Positions 32,429 through 39,630 of a stretch of 64,000 nt of DNA are shown here, in pieces. A program made the translations under genes and the position numbers. Where the stretch lies: the NCBI GenBank assembly GCA_902536925.1, contig CACAZL010000001.1:62001-126000 (forward strand), in the 5' to 3' direction. The stretch comes from an uncultured Pelagibacteraceae bacterium (GTDB lineage Bacteria > Pseudomonadota > Alphaproteobacteria > Pelagibacterales > Pelagibacteraceae). The notes below the pieces were generated by a model. The model saw only the letters and a list, made by a program, of their open reading frames with translations, was not told where the DNA came from and did no database searches. Position 1 is the stretch's first letter. Every line of letters begins with the position of its first letter.

Positions 32429-32693
32429 TATTAAATTTAAGAATTTTTAAATCTGTAATTTTTTTTTTTTTTAATTCTTTATCAAAATATATTCTGGAAT
32501 ATTCCATTAACTTATTTGGTGATGTAAGATAGTTGAAATCAAATAAAACTAACTCATAAATATCATTGAGAGCTCTGATGTCTTCTTGAATTTCAAAAAT
32601 TTGTTTATCAAGCTTTTTTGTCGAATTTTTTGTATAAGCAGTTGAGATTATAAGAATAATAATTGGTATAAATAAAAGAATTTTTTTATGCAT
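32421..32693 (-). CDS. ftsL: FtsL-like cell division protein
   Basis: A 90-residue protein with an N-terminal membrane helix, a short coiled-coil region and the segment YLTSPNKLMEYSRIYF. It matches FtsL in size, topology and place between rsmH and ftsI. FtsL forms a complex with FtsQ and FtsB in the periplasm. Sequence conservation in this family is poor, so the call leans on synteny. A run of fourteen A residues encodes a lysine stretch near the C-terminus. Confidence 0.8.
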   Translation of the reverse strand: MHKKILLFIPIIILIISTAYTKNSTKKLDKQIFEIQEDIRALNDIYELVLFDFNYLTSPNKLMEYSRIYFDKELKKKKITDLKILKFNNE

Positions 32694-33678
32694 TAAAGTT
32701 CAAATTTTCTATATCTATTAAATAATTAAAATTACTAATAAATTTTTTAAAGTTACATCCATTTTCTAATTTGTATGCAAATCTAAGTTTTGCTGATCTT
32801 GAGGGAGGATTAATATTAATCTCAATTGATGATGGAGTTATTGGTTTTTTTTTGGTTAAATTAAAATACTTTTTAGTTGAATTACTTTTCGGTAAATACC
32901 TAGAAGAATTTTTTACTTCTGAGTATTCTTTAAAAAAAAACTTTACTATTTTATCCTCGATAGAATGAAAAGTAATAACTGCTATTACTCCGCCAACTGG
33001 CAAAATATCATAAGCTTTTATTAAACCATATATCAGCTCGGTTATCTCTTTATTTACAAAAATTCTAAGAGCTTGAAAAACTTTAGTGGATTTATTTTTT
33101 CCACTTTTCTTTTTTTTTACACCTTCAATGATTTCTACTAAATTTTCAGTTTTAATTTTTTTATTTTTTCTTAATTGTACTATTTTTTTTGATATTGGTT
33201 TTGCATATTTTTCATCTCCAAAATACTTGAAGATTTTAAAAAGATTTTGTTGGCTCATTTTTGATATTACATCATCACAAGAAAAATCATTTAATCCCAT
33301 CCTCATATCTAGTTTGCCTTTGCTATTAAAAGATATGCCTCTATTTAGATCAGAAATCTGATTTAATGAATATCCCAGATCAAAAATAATTGCTTTAATA
33401 TTATCTTCCTTTATTTGACCAATATCCGAAAATTTTTTGTTATAAAATTTAAATCTTTTTTTATACTTTGTGTGGAATTGATTAGCTATACTATTGACAG
33501 AATTATCTCTATCTAGTGCTATTATATTATTTAAGTTATTCTCTAATATCTTTTTTGAACAACCGCCCGCACCAAATGTGCAATCGATAAATGTGCCACC
33601 ATAAAGAGGGGAAATAATACTAACTAATTCGTTTAGTAATACTGGAAAATGTTTTTCCAGATTTATGGTGGCATTCAT
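32686..33678 (-). CDS. rsmH: 16S rRNA (cytosine-1402-N4)-methyltransferase
   Basis: A 330-residue S-adenosylmethionine-dependent methyltransferase (MraW). It has HFPVLLNEL, GTFIDCTFGAGGCSKKIL (cofactor loop), ALDRD, FDLGYSLNQISD, RGISFNSKGKLDMRM and AVITFHSIEDKIVK. It methylates C1402 of 16S rRNA in the decoding centre. It normally follows mraZ directly; here ftsZ intervenes. Confidence 0.95.
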   Translation of the reverse strand: MNATINLEKHFPVLLNELVSIISPLYGGTFIDCTFGAGGCSKKILENNLNNIIALDRDNSVNSIANQFHTKYKKRFKFYNKKFSDIGQIKEDNIKAIIFDLGYSLNQISDLNRGISFNSKGKLDMRMGLNDFSCDDVISKMSQQNLFKIFKYFGDEKYAKPISKKIVQLRKNKKIKTENLVEIIEGVKKKKSGKNKSTKVFQALRIFVNKEITELIYGLIKAYDILPVGGVIAVITFHSIEDKIVKFFFKEYSEVKNSSRYLPKSNSTKKYFNLTKKKPITPSSIEININPPSRSAKLRFAYKLENGCNFKKFISNFNYLIDIENLNFNA

Positions 33679-33696
33679 TTATTTTTTTGAAGACCA

Positions 33697-35142
33697 TTAA
33701 TTCTTTTGTCTTCTCAAAAATGCTGGAATTTCTAAATCTTCTTCTTCCTCAGATTTTATCTCTTCTGGTGAAGTTGATAACTCCTCGTTAGCATCCGAAT
33801 TAAACAGCTCTGGGGTATCATCATCACTCAACTCAAAATTCTCCAAACCATTATTTTCAGATACTTGCTCGTCTACATTGCTTTCAAATTCAGAGTTTAC
33901 TGAGCTGTCTACGGGTGCTCGAGTTTGCTCTAAATCCTCAGCGTTTATAGTGCTTGATGACTCGTTTGCATAACTAGTATCTATACTTTTAGAACTCAAT
34001 TCTTCATTTTTCTCTTCTTCCTCTATTTTAAGAGCGTTAGCTCCATTAGTAATAATTGAATTATTATTTGTAAATTGGAAAGATTGAGTTGATACAGAAT
34101 TTGAAAACTCAGAATAACCTGGATTTCTATTTTGAATTCTATGTACCATGTTTATTACTGATTTAGGCTCGGGTTGTTGTCCATCTAATGCAGTAGCAAC
34201 AATAGAAACTCTCATTAATCCATCTAAACTATCATCCGTTATTGCTCCTATAATTAATTCTGCCTCTGGATCGACTTCGGCTCTTACTTTATTCACAGCT
34301 TCATCCACTTCAAATAATTTTAAATCTTTACCTCCAGTGATATTAACTAAAAGTCCTTTTGCCCCTTTTAAAGAATAATCGTCAATCAATGGATTATTAA
34401 TTGCTGACTCAGCAGCTTTGACAGCTCTTCCTTCTCCTTCAGCTTGACCTGTACCCATCATGGCTTTGCCCATTGAACTCATAACAGTTTCAACATCAGC
34501 AAAATCAAGATTTATAAGCCCTGGTCTAACCATTAAATCAGTTATACTTTGAACACCATGAAGCAAAACATCATTTGATAAAGCAAAAGATTCTTCAAAA
34601 GTTGTTTGTTCACTTGCAATCTTGAATAAATTTTGGTTTGGAACAACTATAATAGTATCAACATGTTTTCGAAGTTCTTCTAAGCCTTGTTGAGCTTTTC
34701 TCATTCTTGATGGACCTTCATATAAAAATGGAAGTGTTATAACCCCGACTGTTAAGATATTAAGTTCTTTTGCAGCTCTAGCAATTACATGAGCAGATCC
34801 AGTTCCAGTCCCACCTCCCATGCCTGCGGTTATAAAAACCATATTTGCACCTTGCAATATATTTACAATTTCATTTAAAGATTCATCTGCAGCAGCTTGA
34901 CCTATATCTAGTTTTGCACCTGCTCCTAGTCCTTTAGTTAAATTTAATCCCATTTGTATTTTTGTTTGTGCCTTACTTAATCTTAAATCTTGAGCATCTG
35001 TATTAACTGCAATAAACTCAACACCCTGAAGACCAGCCTCAATCATTCCATTGATTGCATTTCCACCCGCTCCTCCTACTCCTAATACTAGAATTCTAGG
35101 TTTTAGTTCTTTTATATCTGGTGTTTTAAAGTTTATTGTCAT
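33697..35142 (-). CDS. ftsZ: Cell division GTPase FtsZ
   Basis: A 481-residue tubulin homologue with [13 protein letters not shown] near residue 21, the GTP-binding tubulin signature GGGTGTG at 109-115, and the T7-loop segment NLDFADVE. An acidic, low-complexity linker follows (about residues 335-465). The C-terminal peptide [11 protein letters not shown] binds FtsA, so the anchoring system is intact. A strong ribosome site AAGGGGAGA (35146-35154) precedes the ATG, 12 bases after mraZ. Its place, second in the operon and under the MraZ-controlled promoter, is unusual. Confidence 0.97.
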   Translation of the reverse strand: MTINFKTPDIKELKPRILVLGVGGAGGNAINGMIEAGLQGVEFIAVNTDAQDLRLSKAQTKIQMGLNLTKGLGAGAKLDIGQAAADESLNEIVNILQGANMVFITAGMGGGTGTGSAHVIARAAKELNILTVGVITLPFLYEGPSRMRKAQQGLEELRKHVDTIIVVPNQNLFKIASEQTTFEESFALSNDVLLHGVQSITDLMVRPGLINLDFADVETVMSSMGKAMMGTGQAEGEGRAVKAAESAINNPLIDDYSLKGAKGLLVNITGGKDLKLFEVDEAVNKVRAEVDPEAELIIGAITDDSLDGLMRVSIVATALDGQQPEPKSVINMVHRIQNRNPGYSEFSNSVSTQSFQFTNNNSIITNGANALKIEEEEKNEELSSKSIDTSYANESSSTINAEDLEQTRAPVDSSVNSEFESNVDEQVSENNGLENFELSDDDTPELFNSDANEELSTSPEEIKSEEEEDLEIPAFLRRQKN

Positions 35143-35154
35143 ATTTCTCCCCTT

Positions 35155-35610
35155 TTAGTTATTAAATTGCTTTTCCCATTTAAGACTTGCTCGATTAATA
35201 TTAGATTTTTTTCTAGCATTTGCCCTAAATTTTTCAAAATATGTTGGTTCCCAAATTTGAAATGTTTTGCCTTGACCAACAAATAACATGCTGTTTTTAA
35301 TTCTTGCATGTTTTAGTAATTTTGTCGTTATTTGAACTCTGCCCTCACTATCAAATTGTAAATTTGTACTTTCTGATAATATAGATGTTGCAAAATAATC
35401 TTTCTTTTCTTCAAATGGATTTAATGAGTCTATTGCGTTAGATATTTTTTCAATTCGATCTTGTGGCCATGCCTCAATACATAAATTGTTAAATGATGGA
35501 TAACAAATTATTCCATTGTAGCCTATGTTTGATAAATATGATCTATATGATGCAGGCACTGAAACCCTTCCCTTTTTGTCCAATTTGTTTTCGTAGGTTG
35601 ATAAAAACAT
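35155..35610 (-). CDS. mraZ: Transcriptional regulator MraZ
   Basis: A 151-residue protein with two SpoVT-AbrB-like DNA-binding repeats: one near residues 5-45 containing LDKKGRVSVPASYR, the other near 80-125 containing FDSEGRVQITTKLL. MraZ represses its own operon by binding direct repeats near the promoter, and three such repeats are present upstream. It is the first gene of the division and cell-wall cluster. Confidence 0.95.
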   Translation of the reverse strand: MFLSTYENKLDKKGRVSVPASYRSYLSNIGYNGIICYPSFNNLCIEAWPQDRIEKISNAIDSLNPFEEKKDYFATSILSESTNLQFDSEGRVQITTKLLKHARIKNSMLFVGQGKTFQIWEPTYFEKFRANARKKSNINRASLKWEKQFNN

Positions 35611-35630
35611 AAACCATATTATCCTAAATT

Positions 35631-35655
35631 TGGGTTTTTATGGGATATTATGGGT
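35631..35655. promoter_or_regulatory. MraZ box: three TGGG direct repeats at 10-base spacing
   Basis: On the plus strand TGGG occurs at 35631, 35641 and 35651, exactly ten bases apart, about 20 bases upstream of mraZ. This matches the known MraZ operator of TGGGN repeats separated by five bases. The repeats cover the -10 element and inferred start site of the operon promoter, as expected for autorepression. Confidence 0.82.
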
Positions 35656-35673
35656 TTTATTTGTTGGCGTCAA
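35645..35673 (-). promoter_or_regulatory. Promoter of the mraZ-ftsZ division operon
   Basis: On the minus strand TTGACG (35673-35668) is followed after exactly 17 bases by TATAAT-like TAATAT (35650-35645). These are close to the sigma-70 consensus. Transcription would start near 35638, leaving a leader of about 28 bases before the mraZ ATG. The MraZ boxes overlap it. Confidence 0.78.
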
Positions 35674-35737
35674 TAGCTAATATTATGGAACTCTAATATA
35701 AAAAATTAATAATTATTTGGATTTATTTTAATAAACT

Positions 35738-36093
35738 GCCAGATAAACTATAAGCCGGGTTCTGTCATTTAAACTTATCATTTATCTAGGCCTCAAATCA
35801 CTTTGAAGCTCAAGCAACTAACCCTGATGACTAGCCAAAGACTGCTTTTAGTTATTTCTAACAATGTCATCTCTACTCAGTTTTGCTCCCAGTGGGGTTT
35901 TCCATGCACTAGCTGTTACCAACTTAGCCGGTGTGCTCTTACCACACCTTTTCACCCTTGCCTTGATAAGGCGGTTTGTTTTCTGTGGCACTATCCCTAG
36001 GGTTTCCCCTGCCAGCTGTTAACTGGCACTGCGTCTTTGTAGAGCCCGGACTTTCCTCTTTAACTAATTAAAGCGATAAGTCATTTATCTGGC
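35738..36093 (-). ncRNA. rnpB: RNase P RNA, bacterial type A
   Basis: Read on the minus strand this 356-base gene contains the invariant GAGGAAAGTCCGGGCT near the 5' end, the GGTAAGAGCACACC-like core, and ACAGAACCCGGCTTAT near the 3' end. The termini 35738-35747 and 36084-36093 are perfectly complementary over ten bases and form helix P1, which sets the gene limits. It is the catalytic RNA that matures tRNA 5' ends. Its place next to mraZ is, as far as I recall, common in alphaproteobacteria. Confidence 0.96.
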
Positions 36094-36100
36094 AAATAAT

Positions 36101-36128
36101 TAAATATTCTTTTTTACTTAAACTTCAA
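36101..36128 (-). promoter_or_regulatory. Promoter of rnpB
   Basis: On the minus strand TTGAAG (36128-36123) and TATTTA (36106-36101) are separated by 16 bases. Seven bases further on lies the G at 36093, which is the first base of the P1 helix of RNase P RNA, so the predicted start and the structural 5' end agree. Confidence 0.6.
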
Positions 36129-36143
36129 CTTTTTTTTATTCAA

Positions 36144-36863
36144 TTAAATCAAGGATTTTAAAATAGCATAAGACTCTTTATCAACTATACTGCTAATTAT
36201 TTGTGGTCTAAATCTTCTTTGAAAATTTTTATAAATTTTAATCTTTTCAAAAAATTTATTTGTTGGTTTGTAACCAAACTTAAATAACAATTTATAAAAA
36301 TATTTACTATCACTTAATTTAATCTTTCTTAATTTCTTACAATGTCTCTCGCTTAAATTATGCCACAAACATATTTTATTTTTGTACAATAATTTCCAAG
36401 GAAATTTTTCTCCTGGGTCTTTTTTTCTTAAAGGTGCAATATCTGAATGACCTAAAATATTTTCTTTTTTTATTTTATATTTTTTTTTAAGTTTTTTTGA
36501 CAAACTGATTATTGATTTAATTTGCTTAGAGCTAAAATTACAATATCCATGTGCATGTCCTGGATTAGATATTTCTATACCTATTGAATTTGAATTTAAA
36601 AATTTATCATTTTTCCATGACGAAGCTCCGGCGTGCCAAGCAATATATAAATCTGGAACAATTTGAATTATTTTTCCGTTTTTTTTAATAAAATAATGAC
36701 AGCTAACTTTAGAATGTTCGCTTGTAAGTTTTTTTATTGCTCCATTTTCAGATTTCATTCCTGTGTAATGGAAAATTAGATACTTTATTTTTAAAGAGCT
36801 TCTTTTCCTTAAATAAAAATTTGGAGAGTAATTTATTGACATTTTTTCAACATTTTTTTGCAT
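36144..36863 (-). CDS. N-acetylmuramoyl-L-alanine amidase (Amidase_2 family)
   Basis: A 239-residue amidase of the AmpD/AmiD group. The zinc ligands are visible in LIFHYTGM (His), WHAGASSW and GHSDIAPLRKKDPG (His and Asp). It has no signal peptide, which favours cytoplasmic recycling of muropeptides (AmpD-like) over AmiD, an outer-membrane lipoprotein. It cleaves the bond between N-acetylmuramic acid and L-alanine. The C-terminal part (about residues 180-239) resembles a peptidoglycan-binding domain. It is divergent from mlaA with a 52-base gap and lies beside rnpB and the dcw cluster. Confidence 0.85.
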   Translation of the reverse strand: MQKNVEKMSINYSPNFYLRKRSSLKIKYLIFHYTGMKSENGAIKKLTSEHSKVSCHYFIKKNGKIIQIVPDLYIAWHAGASSWKNDKFLNSNSIGIEISNPGHAHGYCNFSSKQIKSIISLSKKLKKKYKIKKENILGHSDIAPLRKKDPGEKFPWKLLYKNKICLWHNLSERHCKKLRKIKLSDSKYFYKLLFKFGYKPTNKFFEKIKIYKNFQRRFRPQIISSIVDKESYAILKSLI

Positions 36864-36915
36864 AAATTAAAACAATTTATCTTTATATTAATATTTATTA
36901 TAATATAAATACTTT

Positions 36916-37713
36916 ATGAATAAGCTTCTTTCAGTTTTAATAATTCTCATTATTTCATCTTTAAGTAACTCCGCTTTTGCGGGAGATGATGGAAAAATTG
37001 AGTTAAATGAGAAAAACAATGGATACGTAGAGGTTAAGGATTGTTTTGAAAAAGTTAATAGAGGGATTTTTACATTCAACCAAGTATTAGATAAAATAAT
37101 TTTAAAGCCGCTAGCAAAAGGATATAGAATGTTCCCTAAACCAATCAGATCGGGTACGAGTAATGCTCTAAGTAACATTAGCAATGTTGTAACAATTCCA
37201 AACAATATTCTTCAAGCTCAGTTTAAAGATGCAGGAATAAACTCTGCCAGATTAATCATTAATTCAACACTTGGAATCGCAGGAATATTTGATGTGGCTT
37301 CTTATTATGGTTTAAAAAAACGTGATAAAGAAGATTATGGACAAACACTTGGTGTATGGGGTGCCGGACCAGGATGTTATTTTGTTTTACCAATTTTAGG
37401 TCCTACTACTGTTAGAGATTCAATTGGATCAGTAGCTAATATTATTGGTGGTGATGCATGGTATAATGTAACTGTGGTTAATGATACTAAATATTTTTCT
37501 GAGGCAGATTTTTATGCATCAAAATTATTAGATGGAATTGACTTCAGGGCAAAAAATTTAGAGTCATTTGATAGTTTAGAAAAAAATTCAGTCGACCTTT
37601 ATGCATCTGTTAGAAGTCTTTATTTACAAGATAGATATAGAAAAATTAGAAATATCGATAAAACTACTGAAACACTTAGCGACGACGAGTGGGAAGAATT
37701 AGATAGTCAATAA
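36916..37713 (+). CDS. mlaA: MlaA (VacJ) outer-membrane lipid asymmetry protein
   Basis: A 265-residue MlaA-family protein with CFEKVNRGIFTFNQVLD, IPNNILQAQFKDAG, NSTLGIAGIFDVA and YGQTLGVWGAGPGCYFVLPILGPTTVRDSIG. MlaA removes misplaced phospholipid from the outer leaflet of the outer membrane and hands it to MlaC. The signal peptide ends SAFA (cleavage after residue 22) with no lipobox cysteine, so this copy appears to be a plain exported protein, unlike the E. coli lipoprotein. mlaC follows after 11 bases; mlaDEF are not nearby. Confidence 0.9.
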   Translation: MNKLLSVLIILIISSLSNSAFAGDDGKIELNEKNNGYVEVKDCFEKVNRGIFTFNQVLDKIILKPLAKGYRMFPKPIRSGTSNALSNISNVVTIPNNILQAQFKDAGINSARLIINSTLGIAGIFDVASYYGLKKRDKEDYGQTLGVWGAGPGCYFVLPILGPTTVRDSIGSVANIIGGDAWYNVTVVNDTKYFSEADFYASKLLDGIDFRAKNLESFDSLEKNSVDLYASVRSLYLQDRYRKIRNIDKTTETLSDDEWEELDSQ

Positions 37714-37724
37714 TTATTTTTCAA

Positions 37725-38315
37725 ATGAAATTAATAAGATATTTAATTATATTTTTATTTTTAACGAATTCATTAAATATATCATTTGCAAAAGATCCTA
37801 GCGCTTTGATAAATGAAATAGTTGATGAAGCAGCTTTAGTATTATCTAGTGAAGATCCAGTTGAGTCAAAGATAATTAAATTAAATGCTATTGCGGAAAG
37901 AAGTGTAGATATAAATGGAATAGGCATGTATACTCTGGGAAAATATAGAAAATCCATAGATACAGAACAAAAATCTAAATATCAAAAATTATTTAGAAGT
38001 TATTTTTTAAAGAGTTTTTCAAGTAGACTAGTTGATTATACAAATCCAAGAATAAATGTAGTTTCACAAAAAAAAATTAACGATAAGTATACTATTGTTA
38101 ATAGCGTATTAGAGGCAACATCAAAAAGACCTCAAGTAAAAATAGACTGGAGAATTTATACAAAAAATCCTGATAGACCTTTAATAAGAGACTTAATAGT
38201 AGAAGGATTAAGTTTAGCAAGAACCCAGAAAGAAGAGTTTAATTCAATAATTCAAAATAATGATGGTGATATAAATGCGTTATTTAAAACCCTAGAAGAA
38301 TTTTTAATTAAATAA
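37725..38315 (+). CDS. mlaC: MlaC periplasmic phospholipid-binding protein
   Basis: A 196-residue protein with a signal peptide (cleavage near SFA, residue 22) and the Ttg2/MlaC fold. It contains DINGIGMYTLGKYRKSIDTEQKSKYQKLF and the late VDWRIY-like segment KIDWRIYTKNP. It shuttles phospholipid between outer- and inner-membrane Mla components. It forms a two-gene unit with mlaA and ends one base before the convergent CIA30 gene. Confidence 0.9.
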   Translation: MKLIRYLIIFLFLTNSLNISFAKDPSALINEIVDEAALVLSSEDPVESKIIKLNAIAERSVDINGIGMYTLGKYRKSIDTEQKSKYQKLFRSYFLKSFSSRLVDYTNPRINVVSQKKINDKYTIVNSVLEATSKRPQVKIDWRIYTKNPDRPLIRDLIVEGLSLARTQKEEFNSIIQNNDGDINALFKTLEEFLIK

Positions 38316-38316
38316 T

Positions 38317-38898
38317 TTAGTAAAATCCAATTTCCCCCAGACAAATATCAGACTTAAAATCATCAAAACCAGCAACTAGACCAATGGATATTATATTTTG
38401 TCCCAATATACTTTTAGGTTGATAAAAATTTGATTTTTTAAATTCTTTTAAGGGCGCTCTGATTTTAATCCATTTTTTAGTTGAGGCAAAAGTGTAACTA
38501 TAGTATTGCCATGGGGCCAGGGTTAAACCCGTCCTTAAATGAAGATTATAATTTTTTTCATTACCATAAACCTTCACATATACGCCGCTATAATTTTTAC
38601 TATTTATTTTAGGACTTAATTTTGCTCTGATTTGTATAAATCCACCATTATTTTTTGTAGATACGTCCCCTGTCATCCTATAACACTTCCTCCCGTCAAT
38701 CTCCTCAACCTTAAATTTTCCTGTTGATACACCTCCCATTACTTGATCAGTTATAAAATTCCATTGCTGAAATTGATTTGTTAATTTTGGGTTTTTTAAT
38801 TGATCTAGAATCATTTCTTTAGAGTAAGCATTAGTATGGCATAAAAAAAAAATGAAAAATATTATTCTTTTCAAAACGGAACTACTTTTTTTTTGCAA
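38317..38898 (-). CDS. CIA30 family protein, exported
   Basis: About 193 residues with a signal peptide followed by an NADH:ubiquinone complex I intermediate-associated protein 30 (CIA30) domain. The conserved ITDQVMGGVSTG and GGFIQIRAKL are visible, with a carbohydrate-binding-like beta-sandwich layout. In mitochondria the homologue NDUFAF1 assists complex I assembly; bacterial roles are poorly known, and an exported copy may act in the periplasm. The start codon is TTG at 38898, or possibly the in-frame TTG at 38874, which gives a better-proportioned signal peptide. It overlaps the upstream membrane-protein gene by 17 bases. Confidence 0.8.
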   Translation of the reverse strand: MQKKSSSVLKRIIFFIFFLCHTNAYSKEMILDQLKNPKLTNQFQQWNFITDQVMGGVSTGKFKVEEIDGRKCYRMTGDVSTKNNGGFIQIRAKLSPKINSKNYSGVYVKVYGNEKNYNLHLRTGLTLAPWQYYSYTFASTKKWIKIRAPLKEFKKSNFYQPKSILGQNIISIGLVAGFDDFKSDICLGEIGFY

Positions 38899-39337
38899 GT
38901 TGTTGGAGAAGATAAATTTCTTTTTCAGTAAGAGTATTTTTTTCTTCTTTTATTTGGTCCTCTAAACTGAATAGGGTAATTAATGTAAAAAGCGAAACGA
39001 AACCAGTTAAAAAAACGAAATAAATTGAGCTTAAATTAATAATTACTAATATTATAAATACACTTGTCCATCCAATAAAAACTCCCTTTAAAATCGTACG
39101 ATGGCTTTTTAAATCGGGTATTTTTATAAACTGAATAAACAAAAGAATTAAAAGAAACATTATTCCTGATATAGATGCTCTCAAGAGAACTAAAGTATCT
39201 AAGCCTCCTCCATACAATTCTCGATGAATTAAATATGCAACAACTCCTTTATAAGCAAAATAAAAAAGGAAAACAAAAGAGACTAATATTGAAACAATGT
39301 AAGATACTTTCGGTTTAATTTTAATTTTAAACTTCAT
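38882..39337 (-). CDS. Small membrane protein of unknown function
   Basis: A 151-residue protein with about four predicted membrane helices (near residues 11-35, 47-67, 80-100 and 102-122) and a charged C-terminal tail that may form a short coiled coil. I do not recognise the family. Its 3' end overlaps the CIA30 gene, so the two are probably translated together. An AT-rich stretch with TATATA lies just upstream and may hold the promoter. Confidence 0.7.
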   Translation of the reverse strand: MKFKIKIKPKVSYIVSILVSFVFLFYFAYKGVVAYLIHRELYGGGLDTLVLLRASISGIMFLLILLFIQFIKIPDLKSHRTILKGVFIGWTSVFIILVIINLSSIYFVFLTGFVSLFTLITLFSLEDQIKEEKNTLTEKEIYLLQQLAKKK

Positions 39338-39414
39338 TATATATATATAAAGATACTACAGTTTTACTTAAATTTTGAAAAATTATAATTTAATAACATT
39401 GATTTTACTAGATT

Positions 39415-39491
39415 TGGTGGGCCCGCCAGGACTCGAACCTGGGACCAATACATTATGAGTGTACTGCTCTAACCAACTGAGCTACAGGCCC
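39415..39491 (-). tRNA. tRNA with CAT anticodon, probably tRNA-Ile2 (lysidine)
   Basis: A complete 77-base cloverleaf on the minus strand with encoded CCA, seven acceptor pairs (one G-U), a normal D-loop, anticodon loop CTCATAA and T-loop TTCGAGT. The anticodon CAT could mean elongator Met, initiator Met or Ile2. The acceptor has C4-G69 and C5-G68, the pairs that TilS reads in tRNA-Ile2. The TTGGTC after the anticodon stem also resembles Ile2, so I favour isoleucine (AUA codons) after lysidine modification. Confidence 0.93.
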
Positions 39492-39551
39492 AAAAATGAA
39501 CACTTAATTATAACATTTTTTTCAAGTTATCAATTAAAAATAACATAATAA

Positions 39552-39626
39552 TGGTGGGCCGTGTTGGTTACGCTCCAACTACCCCTGCAATGTCAATGCA
39601 GTACTCTACTATTGAGCTAACGGCCC
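39552..39626 (-). tRNA. tRNA-Val (GAC) with non-canonical T-loop
   Basis: A 75-base cloverleaf with encoded CCA. The acceptor stem is fully paired, anticodon stem CTGCA/TGCAG encloses loop TTGACAT (anticodon GAC), and T-stem GTTGG/CCAAC encloses the loop AGCGTAA instead of TTCRANY. The D-loop reads AATAGTA, with A in place of G18. The 5' end lies only four bases past the rpoD stop codon, so it is probably cut out of the rpoD transcript. Confidence 0.92.
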
Positions 39627-39630
39627 AGTC

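Noticed and set aside
35803..36000. 65-codon open frame on the plus strand
   Set aside because: It is entirely antisense to RNase P RNA, whose conserved elements and closing P1 helix are clear.
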